Below are positions 44,161 through 53,250 of a stretch of 64,000 nt of DNA, piece after piece; the stretch's first letter is position 1, and every line of letters starts with the position of its first letter. The notes below the pieces were generated by a model that worked only from the letters and a program-made list of their open reading frames with translations, searched no databases and was not told the DNA's origin. Source of the stretch: CAIKMD01 sp035605975 (GTDB lineage Bacteria > Pseudomonadota > Alphaproteobacteria > ATCC43930 > CGMCC-115725); contig DATNGG010000167.1 of the NCBI GenBank assembly GCA_035605975.1, positions 26,543-90,542 of the forward strand. The letters are read 5' to 3'. The position numbers were made by a program, and so were the translations under genes.

Positions 44161-44936
44161 GCCGCTCCCGGCTCGGCCTGGCCGACATAGGCGGCGATGA
44201 CGCGCTGGTCCTGCTGGATCTCGCGCGGGCTGCCCGAGGCGACGACGCTCCCCGCATCGAGCACGATCACCTGATCGGCGACACCCATCACCAGCGACAT
44301 GTTGTGCTCGACCACCACCACCGAAATCCCGGCGTCGCGGATGGCGCGCAGCAATTCGGCGAGCTCGGCGGTCTCGGCATCGTTGAGGCCCGCCGCCGGC
44401 TCGTCGAGCAGCAGAAGACGCGGTTGCGCCATCAGCGCGCGCACCACTTCGAGGAGCTTCTGCCCGCCCATCGGCAGCTCGGTGGCGGCGACATCGCGAA
44501 AGCTCGCCAGCCCCACCAGCTCCAACAGCGCCTCGGCGCGTCTCGTGAGCGCGCGCTCCTCGCGGCGCGCGGAGCCGAGCCACAGCATTTGCGAGAAGGC
44601 GCTGGCGCGGAAATGGAGATGCGCGCCGGCCAGCACGTTCTCGAGCGCCGTCATGCCGGGATAGATGCGCGCCGACTGGAAGGTGCGGATGAGGCCGCTT
44701 GCGGCCACCTCGACCGGCGAGCGATCGAGCAGCGATTGGCCGTAGAACCGCGCATCGCCGGAATCGGGGCGATAGAGGCCAGTGACGAGATTGAACACCG
44801 TGGTCTTGCCCGCGCCGTTGGGGCCGATCACCGCGGTGAGGCTGCCATGCGGGACGGTAAAGCTCACCTTGTTGACGGCGTGCAGCCCGCCGAAATTCTT
44901 ATCGAGCGCCTTGATCTCGAGCGCCGCTTCGCTCAT
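44157..44936 (-). CDS. livG: Branched-chain amino acid type ABC transporter ATPase LivG
   Basis: 259 residues. Walker A GPNGAGKTTVF, LIRTFQSARIYPGMTALENV, Walker B LLLLDEPAAGLND and the long C-terminal VIAAYVGQ tail mark LivG. The ABC signature is a variant (LPMGGQKLLEV). Start overlaps the permease stop by 4 nt, and the stop overlaps livF, so the three genes are coupled. Confidence 0.93.
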   Translation of the reverse strand: MSEAALEIKALDKNFGGLHAVNKVSFTVPHGSLTAVIGPNGAGKTTVFNLVTGLYRPDSGDARFYGQSLLDRSPVEVAASGLIRTFQSARIYPGMTALENVLAGAHLHFRASAFSQMLWLGSARREERALTRRAEALLELVGLASFRDVAATELPMGGQKLLEVVRALMAQPRLLLLDEPAAGLNDAETAELAELLRAIRDAGISVVVVEHNMSLVMGVADQVIVLDAGSVVASGSPREIQQDQRVIAAYVGQAEPGAA

Positions 44937-46831
44937 GGCACCACCGTGCGGGCGCGCCCGTCCACTTTGCGCCGCATCGTGATGCGCGCGAGCCAGACCG
45001 CCGCGCTGCCAAACATGCCTTCGGGCAGCCATAGGAAGCACAGCACCAAGAGCAAGCCCTCGGCGAAGGTCTTGTAGAGCGCGAAGGGCTGGAACACCGT
45101 GGGAATGAGCGTCAGCAGCGCCACGCCGAGGAGCGGGCCAACCAAGGTCGCCTCGCCGCCCGCGACCAGCATCGCGATCATCTCGAAGGAGCGCGGCGCG
45201 CCCACCATCTCGGGCGAGAGGAAGTGGAAATAGAAGGCGTAGAGGCTGCCCGAGAGCGAGGCGAGCGCCGCCGAAAGGCAGACCGCCGCGAGCTTGTAGC
45301 GCGGCACGTTGACGCCCAGCGCCGCCGCCGCGGTCTGATCGGTGCGCACAGCTTTGAGCGCGCGCCCAAAGCCCGAGCGCAAGCCGCCATGCAGCATCGC
45401 CACCAGCACGAAGATCAGCACGGCGACGAGATAGTACATCTCCATCGAGGAGCCGAAGACATAAGGCCCGACCGAGAAGGACGGAATGCCGACAAGGCCG
45501 GAGGGACCGCCGGTCACGTCGGTCAATCCGACGGTGAGCGAATCGATCATTAGGCCGAAGGCCAAGGTCGCGAGAGCGAGGAAATGCCCGCGCAGCCGCG
45601 TCGTGACGAGCGAGAGGGCGAAAGCGCAGACGAGCGAGAGCACGATGCCGGCGGCGACGCCGGCGAGCGGCGGCCAGTGGTAGGTGGTCGCAAGGATCGC
45701 CGCGGTATAGCCGCCGATCGCCATGAACCCGGCATGGCCGAGGCTCACCTGCCCGGCGTAACCCATCAGCACATCGAGGCCGAGCACGGCGATGAACAGG
45801 ATGCCGGTGATGACCAGCGAGTTGAGAATGCCGGCGCCGGGCAGGATGAACGGCAGGACGAGGATGAAGACCGCGGCGAGCACCGCGAAAATCGCGCCGC
45901 CCCGGCCCTCGAGGCGGACGATCGCGCGATGAATGCGCTGCTCGTCGCGCACATCCTGGCGCCGCGCCGGGCCGGCGGTGAACAGCCCGTTGGGCCGCCA
46001 CAGCAGCATGACGAGCAGAAGCGCCAGCGCCAGCCCATTGGCGAAGAGCGAGGAGACGTAGCCGGCGGCGAGCTGCTCGGAGACGCCGAGCACGAGCCCG
46101 CCGAACACCGATCCGGCAAAAGCGCCGAGCCCGCCGACCGCCACCGAGATGAAGCCGAAATTGGTGAAGAAGCCGCCCGTGTCGAATTCGAGCGAGGTGA
46201 TCGGCGCCACGGCGATGCCGCCGAGCCCCGCGATCACCGCCGCCAGCGTGAAGCTGAAAAGGGTCATGCGCGGCACGTCGATGCCCATCAGCCGCGCGGC
46301 GAGCCGGTTCTCGGCGCAAGCGCGCAGCGCGAGACCGAGCCGTGTTCTCGCAAGGAGAAACCACAAGCCGAGAATGATGACCACCGCAGCCGCGACGATC
46401 CAGAATCCCTGGGTCGGGATGCGCACGCCGAAAATAGCGATCGGCGCCTCGCCCGAGATCGGCGGCAGCGCGTAAGGTTGGCTCGACCAGCCGATCAGCA
46501 GCACGCCCTGGATGAGCGTCAGGAGCCCGGCGGTCATGACGAGGATGCTGCTGACCGAGAGCCGCGTCAGCGCCGGGCCGAAGGTCGTGTAGCCGAGGAT
46601 GACCCCGCCCAGCGCCGTGCCGGCGAGAGCGCCGGCCAGCGCCAGCGGAATCGGCAAGCCCCAGCTCACCTGCAGCGTGTACATCAGCAAGGCGCCGAAG
46701 ACGCAGAAGCCGCCCTGCGCCAGGTTGATGACCCCGGTGACGCGATAGACCAGCGAGAATCCCAATGCGAGCAGGGCGAAGACCGCGCCCTGGAGCACGC
46801 CGCCGATGACGATCTGAATGGCTTGGATCAC
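44933..46831 (-). CDS. Fused LivH-LivM permease
   Basis: 632 residues from a GTG start. Residues 1-300 are LivH-like (GGVLQGAVFALLALGFSLVYRVTG, INLAQGGF). Residues about 320-632 are LivM-like (GYAGQVSLGHAGFMAIGGY, SFEMIAMLVAGG). The two permeases are normally separate chains; here they are joined without a stop. Together with LivG and LivF it makes a complete membrane unit for a high-affinity importer of amino acids, amides or aromatic acids. It lies 95 nt downstream of the PdxA-family gene. Confidence 0.92.
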   Translation of the reverse strand: MIQAIQIVIGGVLQGAVFALLALGFSLVYRVTGVINLAQGGFCVFGALLMYTLQVSWGLPIPLALAGALAGTALGGVILGYTTFGPALTRLSVSSILVMTAGLLTLIQGVLLIGWSSQPYALPPISGEAPIAIFGVRIPTQGFWIVAAAVVIILGLWFLLARTRLGLALRACAENRLAARLMGIDVPRMTLFSFTLAAVIAGLGGIAVAPITSLEFDTGGFFTNFGFISVAVGGLGAFAGSVFGGLVLGVSEQLAAGYVSSLFANGLALALLLVMLLWRPNGLFTAGPARRQDVRDEQRIHRAIVRLEGRGGAIFAVLAAVFILVLPFILPGAGILNSLVITGILFIAVLGLDVLMGYAGQVSLGHAGFMAIGGYTAAILATTYHWPPLAGVAAGIVLSLVCAFALSLVTTRLRGHFLALATLAFGLMIDSLTVGLTDVTGGPSGLVGIPSFSVGPYVFGSSMEMYYLVAVLIFVLVAMLHGGLRSGFGRALKAVRTDQTAAAALGVNVPRYKLAAVCLSAALASLSGSLYAFYFHFLSPEMVGAPRSFEMIAMLVAGGEATLVGPLLGVALLTLIPTVFQPFALYKTFAEGLLLVLCFLWLPEGMFGSAAVWLARITMRRKVDGRARTVVP

Positions 46832-46925
46832 GCCGCCTCAGCCGCGACGATCATATGCGCTCCCCTGCCCTTGCCCTCATCGATCGCGGCGGGCGATCGC
46901 GGGGCGATTGAACCCCATTGCGGCG

Positions 46926-47921
46926 TCAGGCCGCTTTTCGCTGTGCCGTTCCGACGAGCCGGCAAACCGCTTCGACCACCGCCTCGGGATCGGCACGGTT
47001 CTGCCCGGCGATGTCGAGCGCGCTGCCATGCGCCACCGACGAGAACATCACCGGCGCGCCGATGACCATCCCCGCGCTGCGGTTGCGCGCCAGCAGCTTG
47101 GCGGCGATGTGGCCTTGATCGTGATACATGACGATGAACGCGTCGACGCCGTCGCGGTGAAACATGGTGTCGGCGCCGAAGGGTCCCTCGGCACGGATGC
47201 CGGCCTTCTGCGCCGCGGCGATCGCCGGCGCGATGATGCGCGCCTCCTCGTCGCCGAAGAGGCCGTTCTCGCTCGCATGCGGGTTGATGCCGGCGACCGC
47301 GATCGCCGGCCGAACCGCGCCGAGCCGGCGCAGCGCCGCATCGGTGCAAGCGATCGCCCTTTTCATCCGCTCGGGCGTGATCAGCTCGATCGCGCGGCGC
47401 AATCCCACATGGAGCGTCGCGTGGACGATCTTCACGTCGTCGAAGCAGAGCATGAGAAAGACATCGTCCTCGGGCACGCCGGTCTCGCGCGCAACGAAGC
47501 TCGGATAGCCGTCGAAGGCGATCCCCGCCTGATGGATCGCGAGCTCGGTTTGCGGCGCGGCAACGACCGCATCGACCTGGCCGTCGAGCGCGGCGCGAAT
47601 GGCGGCGCGTGCCGATTCAACCGCGGCGCGGCCATTCGCCGGGGCGATCGTGCCAAGTGTCACGGCGGCATCGCGGTAAAGATCGAGATCGAGCAGCGCG
47701 ATCCCCTCGGCGCTCCAATCGACCGCCGCGGCGGAGCGATAGGCGCAAATCCGCGGCGCGAGACCCGAGGCCTTGGCGTGGATGTCGAGCGCGCGGTGGT
47801 CGCCGACCAGAAGCGGCGCGCAAATCCTCCGTACGCGCGGATCGAGCGCCGCCTTCAGCGCAATCTCAGGGCCGATCCCGGCGGGATCGCCCATGCTGAT
47901 CGCGACCTTCTGCAACGCCAC
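46926..47921 (-). CDS. PdxA-family dehydrogenase, probably catabolic (TphB-like)
   Basis: 331 residues from a GTG start. Metal-ligand histidines are visible in HATLHVGLR, INPHASENGLFG and MYHDQGH. PdxA oxidises 4-phosphohydroxythreonine in vitamin B6 synthesis, but the same family includes TphB, the terephthalate cis-dihydrodiol dehydrogenase. It is encoded 13 nt after a Rieske ring-hydroxylating oxygenase and before a transporter, with no pyridoxine gene near. A dihydrodiol dehydrogenase role is therefore more likely. Confidence 0.85.
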   Translation of the reverse strand: MALQKVAISMGDPAGIGPEIALKAALDPRVRRICAPLLVGDHRALDIHAKASGLAPRICAYRSAAAVDWSAEGIALLDLDLYRDAAVTLGTIAPANGRAAVESARAAIRAALDGQVDAVVAAPQTELAIHQAGIAFDGYPSFVARETGVPEDDVFLMLCFDDVKIVHATLHVGLRRAIELITPERMKRAIACTDAALRRLGAVRPAIAVAGINPHASENGLFGDEEARIIAPAIAAAQKAGIRAEGPFGADTMFHRDGVDAFIVMYHDQGHIAAKLLARNRSAGMVIGAPVMFSSVAHGSALDIAGQNRADPEAVVEAVCRLVGTAQRKAA

Positions 47922-47933
47922 GCGCGCCTCGGC

Positions 47934-49220
47934 TCAGACGGTGACGGGATCGGTGCCGAGCTCGCTGAAGAGCCCGTGCTTGGCGCCCTCGGCGAATTTG
48001 ACGCTCTTCGGCAGGACAATCGCGCAAGAGCGCACGCGCTGCGATTCGGGCGTGAGTCCCGGGATCTTCTTGCCTTCGCGATTGGCCTTCATGGCGCGAA
48101 GCAAAGCGCGGCGCGCCATGATGATGCCATTGTCGGTCGAGACCAGGTTCTCGAGGCTGCGGTCGATGACCGGCCCCATGCTCTCCTGGAGCGAGGCATC
48201 CTGCATGCCGACGCCTTCTATGCCGCTGAAGGACGTGCCCGCGATCTGCGCGTCGCGGTTCATCAGATAGTTGTTGCCCTTGTTGGCGAGCGGAATGAAG
48301 GTGCCGGGGATCGCGCGGACATGGATGAACGCGCCGTCATCCATCGCGGCGATTTCCTTGCGCGTCAACGCGCGCCGCGGATGGTAGCTGATGCTCCACG
48401 ACCAGGTGTTGTTGTCGTCGATCGGAACCCAGGCATGGCCGCCGATCGGATTGCCGCCGCGCGGCGCGATCAGCGTGTAGAACGGCATGACCCAGGGCGT
48501 GATGCGCCAATAATACTGGTCGCCCTCGGCGTTGCGGCGCGCCGCGATGAGAAGGCCGCCGTCGAATTCGGCGACGTCGAAGATCGGCATCAGATCGCGC
48601 TGATTGTACTCGTTGCCTTTCGAGCCTTGGAACAGCGGATCGGATTTGAGCGCGCCGTCATGCAGGAAGGAGACATGGCTCGAATCGATGCCGCCCTCGA
48701 CCGCCTGCAGGTAATTGCATTCCTGCAGCCGCTTCGAGATGTAGCGCTGCTCGGGCGGCACCAGCGCCCATTCGAAGCCGGGAGGGGCGGGCTTCAGCTC
48801 GGGCGGGCCCATATAGGTCCAGATGATGCCGCCGCGTTCGATGCAGGGATAGGATTTGAGCTTGATGCGGCTGCGCATGCCGGTCGAGTCAGGCTCGGAC
48901 GGCAGATCGACGCATTGGCCGGTGACATCGTATTTCCAGCCATGATAGGGGCAGCGCAGCCCGCATTGCTCGTTGCGGCCGAACCACAGCGAGACGCGGC
49001 GATGCGCGCAGAACTCGTCGATGAGGCCGATGCGATCCTCGCTGTCGCGAAAGGCGATCAGCGGCTCGCCGAGCAGCTTCACCCGCACCGGCGGGCAATC
49101 CGGCGCCGGGAGCTCGTCGGCGCGGAGCGCGGGAAACCAATAGCGCCGCATCAAATCGCCCATCGGCGTGCCGGCGGACACTTCCGTTAGCTGTTTGTTC
49201 TCTGCCGGAGAGGTGGCCAT
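47934..49220 (-). CDS. Rieske non-haem iron ring-hydroxylating oxygenase (phthalate dioxygenase-like)
   Basis: 428 residues. The Rieske cluster motif is CAHR...CPYHGW (about residues 70-95). The mononuclear iron site is in EGGIDSSHVSFLH, with Asp bridging and two His ligands. Length and the LigXa-like C-terminus match phthalate 4,5-dioxygenase and related alpha-only oxygenases. It adds O2 across an aromatic ring or demethylates, using electrons from a reductase. A Rieske ferredoxin is encoded just upstream; no reductase gene is seen in the operon. Confidence 0.92.
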   Translation of the reverse strand: MATSPAENKQLTEVSAGTPMGDLMRRYWFPALRADELPAPDCPPVRVKLLGEPLIAFRDSEDRIGLIDEFCAHRRVSLWFGRNEQCGLRCPYHGWKYDVTGQCVDLPSEPDSTGMRSRIKLKSYPCIERGGIIWTYMGPPELKPAPPGFEWALVPPEQRYISKRLQECNYLQAVEGGIDSSHVSFLHDGALKSDPLFQGSKGNEYNQRDLMPIFDVAEFDGGLLIAARRNAEGDQYYWRITPWVMPFYTLIAPRGGNPIGGHAWVPIDDNNTWSWSISYHPRRALTRKEIAAMDDGAFIHVRAIPGTFIPLANKGNNYLMNRDAQIAGTSFSGIEGVGMQDASLQESMGPVIDRSLENLVSTDNGIIMARRALLRAMKANREGKKIPGLTPESQRVRSCAIVLPKSVKFAEGAKHGLFSELGTDPVTV

Positions 49221-49265
49221 GAAATCACCTAAAACGGATCATGAAGGAAGAAAGCGCGACGGGGG

Positions 49266-49607
49266 CTAACGATGCGTCGGAGCCTCGTCCGGGTCAATGC
49301 AGATTTGGTCGCCGTCCAGATGGACCGTCCACACCCTCACCGGGTCAGTGCAAGGCGGGAAACTGGGCTTTCCGGTGGGAATGTGGAAGCGGCCTTGGTG
49401 AAAAGGGCACTCGATTTCCTCGCCGATGATCGTCCCCTCGCCGAGCGAGCCCGGCCCATGGCTGCACGCATCCTGGCTGACGTAATAGCGATCTCCCAGG
49501 CGGTAGACCGCGTAGGCGACATCATCGACCACGATCCGCGTGGCGAACTCGCCCTCGAGCACCTCCGATGTGCGGCAGATGACGAGCCGCCCCGCAGGGG
49601 CCGTCAT
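49266..49607 (-). CDS. Rieske-type ferredoxin
   Basis: 113 residues. The 2Fe-2S motif is CSHG...CPFHQGRFHIPTG, as in BphF/NdoA-type ferredoxins of ring-hydroxylating oxygenases. It lies 45 nt upstream of the oxygenase gene on the same strand and is the presumptive electron donor for it. First gene of the run 49607 to 43369, unless the short-chain dehydrogenase gene (121 nt upstream) is co-transcribed. Confidence 0.92.
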   Translation of the reverse strand: MTAPAGRLVICRTSEVLEGEFATRIVVDDVAYAVYRLGDRYYVSQDACSHGPGSLGEGTIIGEEIECPFHQGRFHIPTGKPSFPPCTDPVRVWTVHLDGDQICIDPDEAPTHR

Positions 49608-49728
49608 GGTGCAAGAGCCGGCGCCGTTGCGCCGATGAAGGATCGGGATTTCATCGCGTCTACCGCCTCGCTCCTAGACGAGATGGCGCGCGGCGGCAAG
49701 TTGGGGCTCGTCGCCGCGACATTTTTTA

Positions 49729-50493
49729 TCACCCGGCGATGGTGACGCCGCCATCGACCACGATGGTTTGGCCGGTGATGAAGCTGCCGGCGGGAGAGGC
49801 GAGGAGCACGGCGGCGCCCGCCACATCCTCGGCGGTGCCCAGCCGGCCGAGCGGGGTTTCGGCGATCCGGCGCCGGGCGAGTGCCTCGTCCTCCCAGAGC
49901 GCGCGGGCGAAATCGGTCTTGATGAGGCCCGGCGCGATGGCGTTGACGCGGATGTTGTGCGCGCCCCATTCGCAGGCGAGGCTGCGCGCGAGCTGATTGA
50001 CCCCGGCCTTGGCAATGCCGTAGGCGCCGATCCCGGCCGAGCCGCGCAGCGCGGCGATGCTCGAGACGAGGATCACCGCACCGTCGTTGCGCGCCGCCAT
50101 CTCGGGCAGGACGAGGGTCGAAAGCCAGAGCGCGCTTTTCACATTGCTGGCGATGACGCGGTCGAAGGCTTCGTCCGAGAGCTCGGCGAGCGGCCCGAGC
50201 ACGGGATTGACGCCGACGTTGTTCACAAGAATGTCGATGCCGCCGAAACGCGCATGGGTGCGCTCGACCAGCGCCTTAAGCTGCGCCTTATCGCCGACAT
50301 GGCATGCGATCGCCGCGGCTTCGCCGCCCGCGGCGCTGATCGCGGCGGCGGTTTCCTCGCACGCCGCCTGCTTGCGGCTCGAGATCACCACCTGCGCGCC
50401 GCATTGGGCGAGCGCCGCGGCAATCGCCCGGCCGATGCCGCGCGACGAACCGGTAATCACCGCCGTCTTACCCGAGAGATCGAAAAACCCCAT
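49729..50493 (-). CDS. Short-chain dehydrogenase/reductase (FabG-like)
   Basis: 254 residues from ATG 50493. Cofactor motif TGSSRGIGRAIA, NNVG, catalytic Ser in LVSSIAALRG and the YxxxK pair in YGIAKAG are all present, ending in the usual VVDGGVTIAG. It oxidises or reduces a hydroxyl/keto group with NAD(P). Its position next to Rieske genes suggests an alcohol or dihydrodiol step, but FabG-like enzymes are too general to assign. Confidence 0.9.
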   Translation of the reverse strand: MGFFDLSGKTAVITGSSRGIGRAIAAALAQCGAQVVISSRKQAACEETAAAISAAGGEAAAIACHVGDKAQLKALVERTHARFGGIDILVNNVGVNPVLGPLAELSDEAFDRVIASNVKSALWLSTLVLPEMAARNDGAVILVSSIAALRGSAGIGAYGIAKAGVNQLARSLACEWGAHNIRVNAIAPGLIKTDFARALWEDEALARRRIAETPLGRLGTAEDVAGAAVLLASPAGSFITGQTIVVDGGVTIAG

Positions 50494-50645
50494 GCCGGCC
50501 CCCGCTAAGGCTTTGCTAACCATGCTACCGCGCGAGGCTGCCGCGCGATATCCGGGCAACGGAGGTCTGCGCCGGCCGCACTCGCCTTAACCCCGCCACC
50601 ATGCTAAGGAAATGCCTCAGGAAACAGGTCGGGCGTACTGGAAAA

Positions 50646-51860
50646 ATGGCGGAATTGAGCGAGGTCGCCGGCACGGCGACGCGACTGCGCGATGTGCGGG
50701 TGATCAGCCTCGTGGGCGCGGCTCATTTCATGAGTCACGTCTATGTCATCATGCTGCCGCCGCTGTTCATTTTCGCGCGCGCCGAGTACGGCGTCAGCTT
50801 CGCCGAGCTGGGCTTCGCCATGGCGGTTTCGGGCTTCCTGTCGGCGACGCTGCAGACCCCGGCTGGCTTCATCGTCGACCGCATCGGCTCGGGCACCTTG
50901 CTGATCGCGGGGCTGGTGTTGAGCGGCACGGGCTGCGCGATCATCGGACTTGTCCCCGCCTATTGGGGGCTGATTCTCGGCTTTGCCTGTCTCGGTCTCG
51001 CCAACACCGTCTATCACCCGGCCGATTACGCGATCCTCTCGCATGGCGTCTCCGCGCCGCGCATGGCGCAAGCCTATTCGATCCACACCTTCCTCGGCAT
51101 GGCGGGACAGGCGCTGACGCCCATCTTCATGCTGGCGATGGCGAATCTCTGGGGCTGGCACAGCGGCTTTCTCAGCATCGCCGTCGTCACCTATGTCGTC
51201 GCCCTGGTGCTGTTGCTGCAAAAGGGAGTGCTGTCGGATCGCCGCGGCGGCGCGCAGCCCAAGGAAGGCGCCGCGCCGAAGGCGGCGCCCGGCGGCTGGA
51301 AGCTGCTTCTTTCGGGCCCGATCTTCCGCAGCTTCGTGTTCTTCGCCTTCCTCACCATGACCGGCAATGCGCTGTCGAATTTCTCGATCGTCGGCTTGGG
51401 CGCGCTGCACGGCACGCCGCTCGCCGAGGCCAATATCGCGCTGACGGCATTCCTCATCTTCAACGCGCTCGGCGTGCTGTCGGGCGGCATCATCGCCGAC
51501 CACTTCAAAAACCCGATGCGCATCGTGACGCTCGGCTTGGCGGCGAGCGGCGTCGCAATCCTCGTCCTCGCCTTTATCGGCTTCGGCGCGGTCTCCCTCC
51601 TCGCCATGATGGCGCTGATCGGCCTGCTCAACGGCATGATCATGCCGTCGCGCGACCTGATCGTCCGCGCGGTCACGCCGCCCGGCTCCTTCGGCCTCGT
51701 CTTCGGCTTCGTCAGCACCGGCTTCTCGGTCTCGGCGGTGATCGCGCCGCCGCTCTATGGCTGGCTGATGGACCAGGGCGAGCCGCGGCTCATCTTCATC
51801 TGCGCCGCGGCGTTCACCGCGCTGTCGCTCCTGATGGCGAACACGGCGCGGGCGAAGTGA
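50646..51860 (+). CDS. MFS transporter
   Basis: 404 residues from ATG 50646 (an in-frame ATG at 50601 is also possible). About 11-12 hydrophobic helices, with a DRIGSG loop after helix 2, GLANTVYHPADYAILS in helix 4-5 and a central hydrophilic loop rich in Ala/Pro. This is the fosmidomycin-resistance-like branch of the major facilitator superfamily. It is divergent from the dehydrogenase gene; uptake or efflux cannot be distinguished. Confidence 0.85.
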   Translation: MAELSEVAGTATRLRDVRVISLVGAAHFMSHVYVIMLPPLFIFARAEYGVSFAELGFAMAVSGFLSATLQTPAGFIVDRIGSGTLLIAGLVLSGTGCAIIGLVPAYWGLILGFACLGLANTVYHPADYAILSHGVSAPRMAQAYSIHTFLGMAGQALTPIFMLAMANLWGWHSGFLSIAVVTYVVALVLLLQKGVLSDRRGGAQPKEGAAPKAAPGGWKLLLSGPIFRSFVFFAFLTMTGNALSNFSIVGLGALHGTPLAEANIALTAFLIFNALGVLSGGIIADHFKNPMRIVTLGLAASGVAILVLAFIGFGAVSLLAMMALIGLLNGMIMPSRDLIVRAVTPPGSFGLVFGFVSTGFSVSAVIAPPLYGWLMDQGEPRLIFICAAAFTALSLLMANTARAK

Positions 51861-51926
51861 AGCGCAGCCGGACCACTTGATCCCGCGCCGCCGCGGCGCC
51901 GCCAAGACTTCGCCGCAGCGCGAAGC

Positions 51927-52757
51927 ATGATGGCGGCGATCTCCCCTGTCGAGCTCGCCTGGCTTGCGGCCGGGATAGCCCTTGCCGGGGTCATCACCGG
52001 CTTGTTGGCGGGCCTATTCGGCGTAGGCGGCGGCGCTATCATCGTGCCGGTGCTCTACGAGATGTTCCGCATCATCGCCGTGCCGGATGTGGTGCGCATG
52101 CAGCTTTGCGTCGGTACCTCGCTCGCCATCATCCTGCCGACGACGCTCCGGTCTTATCGGGCGCATCGCGCCAAAGGCATGGTCCTGCGCGGGGTGATGC
52201 GCGCCTGGGCCGCGCCCTCCGTCGCCGGCGTCGCCCTCGGCGCGATCATCGCGGCCTTCGCGCCCTCGGCGGTCTTCAAGATCGCCTTCGTCGTCATCGC
52301 CGGAACGATTGCGATGAAGCTGCTATTCGGCCGCGAGAACTGGGTGATCGCCGACGATCTGCCGCGCGGCGCGGGCTTGGCCGCCTATGGCTTCGTCATC
52401 GGCCTCGGATCATCGCTGATGGGGATCAGCGGCGGCTCCATCACCACCTTGATCCTCACCCTTCATCGCAAGCCGATCCACAATGCGGTCGCAACCGCCT
52501 CGGGCGTCGGCGTGCCGATCACCATCGCCGGCACCATCGGTTACGCCCTTGCCGGCCTGCCGCATCAGGCGCTGGTGCCGCCCTTCTCGCTCGGCTTCGT
52601 CTCGGCCATCGGCTTCGTGCTGATCGCGCCGATTTCGAGCTATGTCGCGCCGTTCGGCGCAAGGCTCGCGCATGCGCTGCCCAAGCGCCGCCTCGAAATC
52701 GCTTTCGGGATATTCCTGCTGCTTGCCTCGGCTCGCTTCCTCGCCGACCTCGCCTAG
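51927..52757 (+). CDS. TauE/SafE family permease
   Basis: 276 residues, eight hydrophobic segments, with the duplicated family motifs GLLAGLFGVGGGAIIVP near the N-terminus and GLGSSLMGISGGSITT in the second half. Members export sulfite, sulfoacetate or similar anions. It overlaps the convergent gene at 52754 by 4 nt. No sulfonate genes are adjacent, so the substrate is open. Confidence 0.9.
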   Translation: MMAAISPVELAWLAAGIALAGVITGLLAGLFGVGGGAIIVPVLYEMFRIIAVPDVVRMQLCVGTSLAIILPTTLRSYRAHRAKGMVLRGVMRAWAAPSVAGVALGAIIAAFAPSAVFKIAFVVIAGTIAMKLLFGRENWVIADDLPRGAGLAAYGFVIGLGSSLMGISGGSITTLILTLHRKPIHNAVATASGVGVPITIAGTIGYALAGLPHQALVPPFSLGFVSAIGFVLIAPISSYVAPFGARLAHALPKRRLEIAFGIFLLLASARFLADLA

Positions 52758-53230
52758 TCTTCGGCGTTGGCGCGCAAGACCGCCGTGATCACGCGATAGG
52801 CGATCTCGTAAATCTCGGGGTCATTGCTGCGCCGCGGCCCGGCGATGTTGAGCGTTTCGCCGTCGAGCGTTGCGAGCCAACGGCGAATGCGCTCCAGCGC
52901 GGCGTTGCCCGGAGCCGCCGCGAGATCGAGATGAAAGCAAGGCTTTCCGTGTTCGCGGGCGAGACGCTCGGTCAGCGCCGAGCCGCCCGAAAGCGGGCCG
53001 CGGGAGAGGATCAGGCTTGCGTCCGAATCGCGCACATTCCGCGCGGTGCGCTGCGCGGGATTCGGGCTGCCGCTCTCCCGCACCGGATAATGCGGCGCGA
53101 TCGGGCCATCTTCATTGCAGCGGCCGCGTGGGACCCAGCCGCCGCAAGGAACGCCGAGCGCCAGCGCCGCATCGAGCGCCGCGAGATCGACACCGGTCTG
53201 ACCGCCCGAAACGATGCGCCCGATCCGCAT
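52754..53230 (-). CDS. Putative molybdenum carrier/SLOG-fold protein
   Basis: 158 residues. The opening SGGQTGVDLAALDAALALG and PRGRCNEDG, then DASLILSRGPLSGGSALT, match the putative molybdenum-cofactor carrier family (YpsA/SLOG-related nucleotide-binding fold). The family's biochemical role is not well established. It lies 20 nt after the DapA-family gene on the same strand. Confidence 0.82.
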   Translation of the reverse strand: MRIGRIVSGGQTGVDLAALDAALALGVPCGGWVPRGRCNEDGPIAPHYPVRESGSPNPAQRTARNVRDSDASLILSRGPLSGGSALTERLAREHGKPCFHLDLAAAPGNAALERIRRWLATLDGETLNIAGPRRSNDPEIYEIAYRVITAVLRANAED

Positions 53231-53250
53231 CGGCGCGCGCGAATGGTGCC

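Noticed and set aside
46926..47921. Pyridoxine-pathway pdxA
   Set aside because: The family match is real, but the operon has Rieske and transport genes and no B6 genes, so the catabolic TphB-like reading is preferred.
46818..49190. 790-codon plus-strand open frame opposite pdxA and the Rieske oxygenase
   Set aside because: Antisense to clearly coding genes with intact motifs; the translation has no recognisable fold.
50281..50300. TTAA-N7-CTTA near-match to a CtrA box
   Set aside because: One half-site is imperfect and it lies inside the short-chain dehydrogenase gene.
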